Source: Pseudomonas gingeri
GTDB lineage: Bacteria > Pseudomonadota > Gammaproteobacteria > Pseudomonadales > Pseudomonadaceae
Assembly (NCBI RefSeq): GCF_013386165.1
Contig: NZ_JACAOS010000018.1
Location: forward strand, 471,382-535,381
Direction: 5' to 3'
Length of the DNA: 64,000 nt
In this document: positions 58,095 to 64,000 of the stretch, one piece after another
Layout: each line of letters opens with the position of its first letter
Numbering within the stretch: the first letter of the stretch is position 1
Position numbers and translations under genes: made by a program
The notes under the pieces: generated by a model
What the model was told of the DNA's origin: nothing
Databases searched by the model: none
What the model saw: the letters and a program-made list of their open reading frames with translations, nothing else

Positions 58095-59774
58095 TTACGA
58101 GAAGGCGTTCTCGGCGAAAGCGTGCTGTTCCTCGCGGCGCTCGACCTTGATCTGTCCGGCCTGCATCCGCACCAACTGGTCGGCCACCGGGAAGTAGCGG
58201 TCGTCGTGGGAAATCACGATGATCGTCTTGCCCTGTTGGCGCAGTTCGGGCAGCAGTTCGGTGTAGAACACCCGACGGAAGGCCGGGTCCTGGTCGGCGG
58301 CCCATTCGTCGAACACCAGCACCGGACGTTGGTCGAGCCAGGCATTGATCAACGCCAGGCGCTTGCGCTGGCCGGTGGACAGGTCGGTGGTGGTGAAGCG
58401 CCCGTCACGGATGCTGACCTTGTGGGCGATGTCCAGGCGCTCCAGGTACTTGATCGATTCCGGTGGCAGCAGGTCGTCACCCTGGAGCACTTCGTCGAAC
58501 AGGTAGTAGTCGGCAAAGATGGTGGTGAACAACTGTCGGTAATCATCCAGGCCCTCGGCGGTCACCGCCTGGCCGTTGAGGCGCACTTCGCCCTGTTGCG
58601 GGCTGTAGAGTCCCAGCAGCAGCTTGATCAAGGTGGTCTTGCCGCAGCCGTTCTCGCCGACGATAAAGAGGATCTCGCCCTGCTTGATGGTCAGGTTCAC
58701 CGGCCCCAGGTGGAAGGCCTGGCTGCCTTCGACCTGCGGGTAGTCATAACGCAATTGGTGCAGTTCGATGCTTTGCAGCGGCGCCGGGGCGGCTTGGCGG
58801 TCCTGGATCAGCAGGTGCGGTTCCGGCGAGGAGAACTGCCAGGACAGTTCGGCGATCCGGCGCAAGGCAATTTCCGCGCGGCTGATGATCGGCAGGGTGT
58901 TGATCAGGCGTTCCAGTGGGCCTTTCATATACAGCATGACCAGCACGAAACCACCGAGCACGGTGCGGTCGGTGCCGGGCCAGAGCGCCTGGAAGGTGAT
59001 GGCGATACCGATCACGGCAAAAAACAGCATCGAGCCGAAGGTTTCCGCACTGACAAAAATATTCGCCGCGCGGATGTTGGCCCGGCAGATTCGGTCGGTG
59101 GTGCCGTGGATCTGTTCGTCATGCATGTGCTGGCGACGCTTGCGCTGGATCCGCAGTTCCTTGGCACCGGCCGAGATCGCCTGGTAGTGCTTCTGCAATT
59201 CGTCTTCGCCGTCCCGGGCGGTAAGGATGCTGCGCATGCCGTAGCGGTGGGCCAGCCATTGGGCGCCGGAGCCGATGATCACGGTGACCACGGTCAACAG
59301 CAGGATCTGCCAGGAGAGCATGGCCAGGTACGACAGGCAGCCGAGGGTCACGGTAAAGGCGATCACCATGGGCGCCACCGACAGGGCGAAGGTGCTCAGG
59401 GTGCTGACATCCCCCAGCAGTACCGGAATCAGCCGGTGGGCGCGGTAGCGTTCGAGTTGTTCGATGGGCGCCACCAGCACCTGGGCGGCCAGTTCGCGGC
59501 GCAGGCGGGCGACCACCTGTTGGCCGACGTAGTTGGTCAGCAGGTTGGACACGGTGGAGCAGGCCAGGGTCAGCAGGCACAGGCCGCCGAACAGCAGGGC
59601 GGTGTGGCCGTCGGGCCCGGCGGCGGCATTCATGGCGTTGTTGACGGTGGCCAGCAAGCCGGTGACGCTGAGGCCGCTGACGATCCCCAGCACGGCCGAG
59701 AGTACGACCAGCAGCCAGAATGGCTTGAGGATCCTGAAGGTTTCCCGGGCGAGACTTGGGGCTGGGAGTGACAT
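58095..59774 (-). CDS. pvdE: PvdE, ABC exporter of the pyoverdine precursor to the periplasm
   Basis: A 559-residue half-transporter: six-helix export domain (about 15-310) then an ATPase domain with Walker A GENGCGKTTLIK, signature LSTGQRKRLALI, Walker B VLVFDEWAADQDP and switch His in VISHDDRY. PvdE moves the acylated precursor (ferribactin) across the inner membrane for maturation. The start at 59774 (MSLPAPSLARE) is taken because the open frame upstream runs into pvdO. A PvdS box lies 63-86 nt upstream and includes the pvdO stop. In P. aeruginosa pvdE and fpvA are also neighbours. Confidence 0.94.
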   Translation of the reverse strand: MSLPAPSLARETFRILKPFWLLVVLSAVLGIVSGLSVTGLLATVNNAMNAAAGPDGHTALLFGGLCLLTLACSTVSNLLTNYVGQQVVARLRRELAAQVLVAPIEQLERYRAHRLIPVLLGDVSTLSTFALSVAPMVIAFTVTLGCLSYLAMLSWQILLLTVVTVIIGSGAQWLAHRYGMRSILTARDGEDELQKHYQAISAGAKELRIQRKRRQHMHDEQIHGTTDRICRANIRAANIFVSAETFGSMLFFAVIGIAITFQALWPGTDRTVLGGFVLVMLYMKGPLERLINTLPIISRAEIALRRIAELSWQFSSPEPHLLIQDRQAAPAPLQSIELHQLRYDYPQVEGSQAFHLGPVNLTIKQGEILFIVGENGCGKTTLIKLLLGLYSPQQGEVRLNGQAVTAEGLDDYRQLFTTIFADYYLFDEVLQGDDLLPPESIKYLERLDIAHKVSIRDGRFTTTDLSTGQRKRLALINAWLDQRPVLVFDEWAADQDPAFRRVFYTELLPELRQQGKTIIVISHDDRYFPVADQLVRMQAGQIKVERREEQHAFAENAFS

Positions 59775-59836
59775 GGGGGCTACTCGTGAAGGGGCTGTAG
59801 AAGCAGGCGCCCCGGAAGGCGCCTTGAACTCTGTAG

Positions 59837-59860
59837 ACGAGTCGATGGGGTCAGGATTTA
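59837..59860 (-). promoter_or_regulatory. PvdS-type promoter of pvdE, including the pvdO stop codon
   Basis: On the minus strand TAAAT (59860-59856), 16 nt, CGT (59839-59837), an exact TAAAT-N16-CGT. The first three bases, TAA, are the pvdO termination codon. It gives pvdE its own iron-starvation promoter within the pvdMNO-pvdE gene line. Confidence 0.8.
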
Positions 59861-60757
59861 GAGCTCGCGGGCGACGCGAAAGCCCAGCCAGTCGCCACGG
59901 GTAATGGCACTGCGTTCGTTGCGATTGCCCGAGCGGGAGAACACCGGCGCCTCGGTCCAGTCGTTGCCACGAATCACCCGGCGGTCTTCGCACTCCTTGC
60001 TGTCCAGGCGCGGGCTGCCGTCGGCGGGCGCGCCGATATAACTGTCGACGTAGCAGTCGGCGGTCCATTCATAGACGTTGCCGTGGCCGTCATAGATGCC
60101 GTAGGCGTTCGGCGGGAAGCTGCCACCCGGCGAGGTGTAGCTGAAACCATCGGCTGGACCGTAGGTGTTGGCGTGCTCGGCGATGCTGTAGCCCTTGTCC
60201 TTGTCGAACGGGAAGGGGAATGACCCGCTGGTGCCGCCGCGCACCGCGTATTCACGTTGCGACTCGCTGAGCAGGTGATATTTCTTGCCGGTCTTTTTCG
60301 ACAGCCAGTCGGCATAGGCCTGGGCTTCGTGGGCGTCCATGCACACCGCCGGTTGCCGGTCACCCTGGGGGTAGCGCGGTTTGCCGGCAAGGCATTCACG
60401 ACCGGGACGGGTATCGCCGTCGGGCATCTTGTAGCCGGTGTCCTGGATGTAGGCATTCCACTCGGCGCTGAGGACCTGGAAGCGGCTGACGGCGAAAGCC
60501 TTCTTGAACGTGACCGGGTGCATCGGACCTTCATCCGCCTCGCGGCCGACTTCGTCCTCCGGGGTGCCCATGGTGAAGGTGCCGGCGGGCAGCACGACCA
60601 TTTCCGGGCAATCCTTGCAATCCTTGAACACCTTGCCCGGCAGTGATGGGCTGGCGGCCAGGGCCACGCTCGGCAGCCAGGCGCCGAGCAGGGCGCTGAG
60701 GATCAGGGCGGGCCAGAGGTAGGCGCGAGGCCGGGAAACACGCGGGTGGGAACTCAT
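59858..60757 (-). CDS. pvdO: PvdO, periplasmic formylglycine-generating-enzyme-like oxidase of pyoverdine maturation
   Basis: 299 residues from MSSHPRVSRP (60757); the frame stays open further up but would overlap pvdN. Signal peptide or anchor about 13-36. FGE-sulfatase fold signs: MVVLPAGTFTMGTPEDEVGREADEG, PVTFKKAFAVSRFQV, DAHEAQAYADWLSKKTGK, LLSESQREYAVRGGT, and the C-terminal RVIRGNDW...GDWLGFRVARE. In P. aeruginosa and P. fluorescens PvdO completes chromophore formation by oxidising dihydropyoverdine. It follows pvdN by 52 nt in the pvdMNO operon. Confidence 0.92.
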   Translation of the reverse strand: MSSHPRVSRPRAYLWPALILSALLGAWLPSVALAASPSLPGKVFKDCKDCPEMVVLPAGTFTMGTPEDEVGREADEGPMHPVTFKKAFAVSRFQVLSAEWNAYIQDTGYKMPDGDTRPGRECLAGKPRYPQGDRQPAVCMDAHEAQAYADWLSKKTGKKYHLLSESQREYAVRGGTSGSFPFPFDKDKGYSIAEHANTYGPADGFSYTSPGGSFPPNAYGIYDGHGNVYEWTADCYVDSYIGAPADGSPRLDSKECEDRRVIRGNDWTEAPVFSRSGNRNERSAITRGDWLGFRVAREL

Positions 60758-60809
60758 GGGATTTCTCGCAGGCAAGGAGTGGGAATCGGAAAACGTTGAG
60801 CGCGGGCGC

Positions 60810-62111
60810 TCACAAGCGCTTACCGAGCAGGGCCATGAAACGGTCGATTTCGGCTTCGGTGTTGAGCAGTCCCGGTGCGGTACGGATGACCGGGCCGACA
60901 TCGCGGTCCACGGCATCGACCACCACCTTGTTCTGCATCAGGTAGGCGGCGACCTTGTCACTGTCCTGGCCCTTGACCCGGAAGAAGCTGAAACCGGCGG
61001 ACAGCTCGGGGTTCATCGGCGTGACCAGTTCGATGCGCGGGTCGGCCCGCAGGCGCTGCTTGATCAGGCTGTTCAACTGGTGGATACGCGCCTGGACCTC
61101 GGCCTTGCCCAGTTGCAGGTGCAGTTCGAAGGCTTTGTCCAGCGCCCAGCGATGTTCGAAGGCGTGGTAGCCGCCGGGGCTCATGGACGTGGCGAAGTTG
61201 GTGTCTTCGGAGAAGGTCGGCATCAGAGCCGTCACATCCTTGACCTGTTGCGAGCGGGCACAGACGATGCCGGTGCCCCGGGGACCGAACATCCACTTGT
61301 GGGTGCCGGCGATAAAGAAGTCGCAGTGCATGTCCGGGAAGTCGAGGTTATCCACGCCAAAGCCGTGCACGCCGTCGACCACGTAGAGAATCCGGTCCTT
61401 GTCATCGCGCTGGCGATTGCGCTCGGCAACCAACTGGCCGATCTGGCCGATCGGCAGCTTCACGCCACTGCCCGATTGCACCCAGGTCATGCCCAGCACG
61501 CGGGTTTCGGGTTTGATCGCGCGGTCGATATTGCCGATCACCTCGTCAACCGACACCTCGGCCGGGTCCTTGAACAGGCTGATCTTGCGTACGCGGGTGC
61601 CTTCGCGCTCGCTGCGCAGGCGCAAGATATTGCGGGTCGAATAGTGCTCGTGTTCGGTGGTGAGGATTTCCTGGTCGGGGCGCACATGAATGCCGCCATA
61701 GATCATCGCCAGGCCCTCGGTGGTGCTGCCGGTCAGGGCAATCTGCCCCGGTTCGGCCTTGAGGTAGCGCCCGGCCCACAGGCGTACCTGGGCTTCGCGT
61801 TTCCAGGTTTCCTCCAGGTCCCAGTCCATGGCCAGCCCCGGGTTGCGGTCGATGGCGGCGCGATGCTGTTCGATGGCTTCGCGTACGGGCTTGGGGTGGG
61901 AGGTCACCAGGAAGTTGGAGAAGTGCAGGTAGTCAGGGTCCTGGTCGAACAGCTGGCGCAACTGGCCCCACTTGTCTGTGGACGGCAGCGGAGAGCGGCT
62001 GTCGGCGGGTGATGTGCCCAGGTTGGCGGCCAAGGCATTCAGGCTGGCGCCCAGGGGCAGGCCGGCAGCGAGTACGCCGGCCTGCTTGAGAAAGGTTCTG
62101 CGATCGGTCAT
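60810..62111 (-). CDS. pvdN: PvdN, Tat-exported PLP enzyme that modifies the chromophore glutamate side chain
   Basis: 433 residues from MTDRRTFLKQ (62111); an upstream TTG is disregarded. The twin-arginine signal RRTFLK is followed by a hydrophobic stretch (AGVLAAGLPLGASL). A class-V aminotransferase fold has the PLP lysine in FIAGTHKWMFGPRGTG and the Asp in YVVDGVHGFGV. PvdN acts in the periplasm and converts the glutamate attached to the chromophore to the succinamide form. It lies 7 nt after pvdM. Confidence 0.94.
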   Translation of the reverse strand: MTDRRTFLKQAGVLAAGLPLGASLNALAANLGTSPADSRSPLPSTDKWGQLRQLFDQDPDYLHFSNFLVTSHPKPVREAIEQHRAAIDRNPGLAMDWDLEETWKREAQVRLWAGRYLKAEPGQIALTGSTTEGLAMIYGGIHVRPDQEILTTEHEHYSTRNILRLRSEREGTRVRKISLFKDPAEVSVDEVIGNIDRAIKPETRVLGMTWVQSGSGVKLPIGQIGQLVAERNRQRDDKDRILYVVDGVHGFGVDNLDFPDMHCDFFIAGTHKWMFGPRGTGIVCARSQQVKDVTALMPTFSEDTNFATSMSPGGYHAFEHRWALDKAFELHLQLGKAEVQARIHQLNSLIKQRLRADPRIELVTPMNPELSAGFSFFRVKGQDSDKVAAYLMQNKVVVDAVDRDVGPVIRTAPGLLNTEAEIDRFMALLGKRL

Positions 62112-62118
62112 GGGCAAT

Positions 62119-63492
62119 TCACTGGCGCGAAAGTGTGGCTACGGGCGGTACGGCGGCGGGCCGGGCGGCTTTCTGCACCTGGTCCCAGACCCGCAGGAAG
62201 TTGCCGCCCCAGAGTTTGGCGATGTCGGCTTCGGAGTAGCCGCGATCGAGCAGCTCGGCGGTGACGTTGCGGGCTTCGCCGACATTCTTGAAACCGTCGA
62301 TGCCGCCGCCGTCATTGAAGTCGGAGCTGATGCCGACATGGTCGATGCCGATCTTCTTCACCGCGTAGTCGATGGCGTTGCCGAAGTCCTTGAGATTGGC
62401 CTTGGGCTCTTCGTCGAGAATCGCGTAGAGGGCGCTGGCGTATTCGCCGAAGCGTTGTTCCGGCCAGACGGTGATGATCGGGTCGCCGGGCATCAGGGCC
62501 ATGGCCAGGTTGGGCAGGGGCGGCAGGTCGAAACGCTTGCGCAGGGTGTTGAGCTTGTCCTGGGTGTGCTGGCTCAACGGGCGCAGATAGGCCGGAAAGG
62601 CCACGATCTGGACCACGCCACCGCTGTTCTTGATCAGCTGCATTTCCTTGTCGCTGAGGTTGCGCGGGATGTCCACCAGGGCGCGGGGCGCCGAGTGCGA
62701 GGCGACCATCGGCGTACGGCTCAACTGGCTGACCTGTTCCAGGGCCTTGGTCGACATTTGCGAGACATCGATGATCACCCCCAGGTCGTTGAGGCGGTGC
62801 ACGGCTTGCTTGCCGATATCGGAAAGACCGTCGAGGGCATCCGGGGTGTCGTTGAGAAACGGCAGCGGGCGCGAGGAGTCGGACCAGTCGTTGTTGCCCA
62901 CGTAGCTGAAGCCGAACATGCGCATGCCTCGTGCGGCCCACAGGTCCAGGCGGTCGAGGTCGTGGCCCAGGGGGTAGGCGTTGAGCATGCTGATGAAAAT
63001 CGCGAATTTGCCTTCGCCATGCAGCCGGCGCATATCGTCGGGGCTGTAGGCGATACCGACGCGGTTGGGGAAGTCGCGAACCAGGCCGCTGATGATCTGG
63101 TAGCGCACCTCTTGTTGTTTGCGGGCTTCCTCGACAAAACCGGCGGTGGGGCGATGCGGGGCGTTCGGGCCGTTCCAGATTTCCGGCCAGCCGAACACCG
63201 TCAGCGCGGCGGCGGACAACCTGCCGCGGCCGGTCTTGGCCAGGTCGAACTGGCCCGTGCCGTCCTTGTCGGCTTCGCGGCCTTCGGTGCCGAAAGTCAG
63301 GGGCACGGTGATATGGCTGTCGAAGCTGATGATCCGATCCTGGAGTTCGTCGGCCTGTTTCATGATCTTCAGCGGGTAACCGGGGTTGGGCCACAGGTCC
63401 CAGGTCAGCCAGGCTGCGGCGGCGCAGAGCCCCAGGGCCAGAGGCAGGCCGATGTAGAGAGCCTTTTTCGTACGCGGTTTTATCATTGCCAT
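62119..63492 (-). CDS. pvdM: PvdM, periplasmic membrane-anchored dipeptidase-like maturation protein
   Basis: 457 residues with a positively charged start (IKPRTKKA) and one N-terminal helix (about 13-29), so probably an inner-membrane-anchored periplasmic protein. It has the renal-dipeptidase (peptidase M19) fold: IISFDSHITVP (metal-site region), MVASHSAPRAL, and DHVGISSDFNDGGGIDGF. PvdM is needed for periplasmic maturation of the pyoverdine chromophore, in partnership with PvdP. An in-frame ATG two codons downstream (63486) is equally possible. It is first in pvdMNO, behind a perfect PvdS box. Confidence 0.92.
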   Translation of the reverse strand: MAMIKPRTKKALYIGLPLALGLCAAAAWLTWDLWPNPGYPLKIMKQADELQDRIISFDSHITVPLTFGTEGREADKDGTGQFDLAKTGRGRLSAAALTVFGWPEIWNGPNAPHRPTAGFVEEARKQQEVRYQIISGLVRDFPNRVGIAYSPDDMRRLHGEGKFAIFISMLNAYPLGHDLDRLDLWAARGMRMFGFSYVGNNDWSDSSRPLPFLNDTPDALDGLSDIGKQAVHRLNDLGVIIDVSQMSTKALEQVSQLSRTPMVASHSAPRALVDIPRNLSDKEMQLIKNSGGVVQIVAFPAYLRPLSQHTQDKLNTLRKRFDLPPLPNLAMALMPGDPIITVWPEQRFGEYASALYAILDEEPKANLKDFGNAIDYAVKKIGIDHVGISSDFNDGGGIDGFKNVGEARNVTAELLDRGYSEADIAKLWGGNFLRVWDQVQKAARPAAVPPVATLSRQ

Positions 63493-63528
63493 CTCATTGT
63501 GGTTTGCCGACGTTGCTATCTGGGAAGA

Positions 63529-63552
63529 ACGGATGGCGCCCGTTCTAATTTA
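63529..63552 (-). promoter_or_regulatory. PvdS-type promoter of pvdMNO
   Basis: On the minus strand TAAAT (63552-63548), 16 nt, CGT (63531-63529): an exact match to TAAAT-N16-CGT, 36 nt before the pvdM start. Confidence 0.88.
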
Positions 63553-63568
63553 GGCTGGCCTGCGCGCC

Positions 63569-63592
63569 TAAATTTCCCCCATGACGCAACGT
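63569..63592 (+). promoter_or_regulatory. PvdS-type promoter of pvdP
   Basis: TAAAT (63569-63573), 16 nt, CGT (63590-63592), an exact match, 45 nt before the pvdP ATG. It is back-to-back with the pvdM box, their -35 elements 16 bp apart. Confidence 0.88.
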
Positions 63593-63637
63593 TCTAGCTT
63601 GGATAAAGCCCGCTTCAGGGCTGACACAGGTAGGGCG

Positions 63638-64000
63638 ATGACGATTTCTCGACGAGGCTTCATGGCGGGCCTGGCGCTTACGGGCGTGGCTGTTCCCGCG
63701 GCTTATTACGCGCACCGCGAACTGACCCGGGACAAGGCGCCCGTCACTCCGGGCGAGGCCACGGTCGATCTGCTCGACACGGCCGGTCAGCACCTGGCCA
63801 ATAGCTTGCGCGGGGTCTGGAGCTTGCATTTCTCCGGGCGCGACGCCGGCCTCGATGGCCTGCCGCTCGAAGGCCTGGAACTGTTCCTCGACATCGCCCC
63901 GCGCGGTCGTGGCCTGCGGGGGTTTATCGACACCGCCCAGGCGTTGCGCTCTGAAGCAGAGCCGCGTTGGCGGCTGGTCGGCGACCTGGCCGAGAGCGAC
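63638..64000 (+). CDS. pvdP: PvdP, Tat-exported tyrosinase of chromophore maturation; 3' end outside window
   Basis: The first 121 codons are present and open to the window edge. The start ATG at 63638 follows TAGGGCG. A twin-arginine signal (SRRGFMAGLALTGVAVP) directs Tat export. The visible mature part (LLDTAGQHLANSLRGVWSL and on) matches the N-terminal domain of PvdP; the copper-binding tyrosinase domain lies beyond the edge. PvdP oxidises the D-Tyr of periplasmic ferribactin to start chromophore ring formation. The divergent arrangement with pvdMNO and the PvdS box support the name. Confidence 0.9.
   Translation, partial: MTISRRGFMAGLALTGVAVPAAYYAHRELTRDKAPVTPGEATVDLLDTAGQHLANSLRGVWSLHFSGRDAGLDGLPLEGLELFLDIAPRGRGLRGFIDTAQALRSEAEPRWRLVGDLAESD

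Overview
The window comes from a fluorescent Pseudomonas (P. fluorescens lineage). It is almost entirely a pyoverdine siderophore locus: synthesis, periplasmic maturation, export, uptake and iron release. Support comes from GC-rich coding, REP elements of the fluorescent-pseudomonad type, a dsbG/tlpA/dsbD/two-component block like PA2476-PA2480 of P. aeruginosa, and gene sets recognisable as pvdL, pvdH, mbtH, fpvCDEFGHJK, pvdE, pvdM, pvdN, pvdO, pvdP and fpvA. The species cannot be fixed from the sequence alone.

Layout. 1-3.4 kb: the 3' end of pvdL, whose last adenylation domain reads as a Dab code. 3.6-9.2 kb: a minus-strand dsbD-tlpA-dsbG operon divergent from a response regulator/sensor kinase pair. 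9.3-11.0 kb: pvdH (Dab supply) and an MbtH-like gene behind a PvdS-type promoter. 11.3-17.7 kb: two minus-strand genes for an uncharacterised large toxin-like system, a TcdA/TcdB-type pore protein with RTX-like repeats and a tandem Tiki/ChaN-fold protein. 17.9-24.1 kb: the minus-strand fpvG-H-J-K-C-D-E-F operon for iron release from ferripyoverdine. 24.6-26.1 kb: a carboxylesterase. 26.3-54.4 kb: one tightly packed plus-strand operon, a SyrP-like aspartyl hydroxylase followed by four peptide NRPS genes, closed by a strong terminator. 54.5-54.9 kb: a RelE/ParE-type toxin-antitoxin pair. 55.3-63.5 kb: fpvA, pvdE, pvdO, pvdN and pvdM, all on the minus strand. 63.6 kb to the end: pvdP, divergent and cut by the window edge.

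How it fits together. PvdL builds the chromophore precursor and adds Dab from PvdH. The four NRPSs add seven residues. My hand reading of the A-domain pockets gives Lys - D-Asp - Ala - Thr - X - D-Asp - Ser, with the two Asp probably beta-hydroxylated by the SyrP-like enzyme. No hydroxyornithine code is present, so the predicted siderophore is hydroxamate-free and binds iron by catechol plus two hydroxy-Asp, as in the P. syringae pyoverdine. PvdE exports it to the periplasm, PvdM/N/O/P mature it, FpvA takes up the ferric form, and the Fpv operon releases the iron. Five TAAAT-N16-CGT-like PvdS boxes tie these units together; one includes the stop codon of pvdO.

Most notable: REP elements lie in frame inside all four peptide NRPS genes, and the toxin-like pair sits immediately downstream of fpvF. 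Genes expected elsewhere in the genome and not seen here are pvdS, pvdQ, fpvI/fpvR, pvdRT-opmQ and any pvdA/pvdF.
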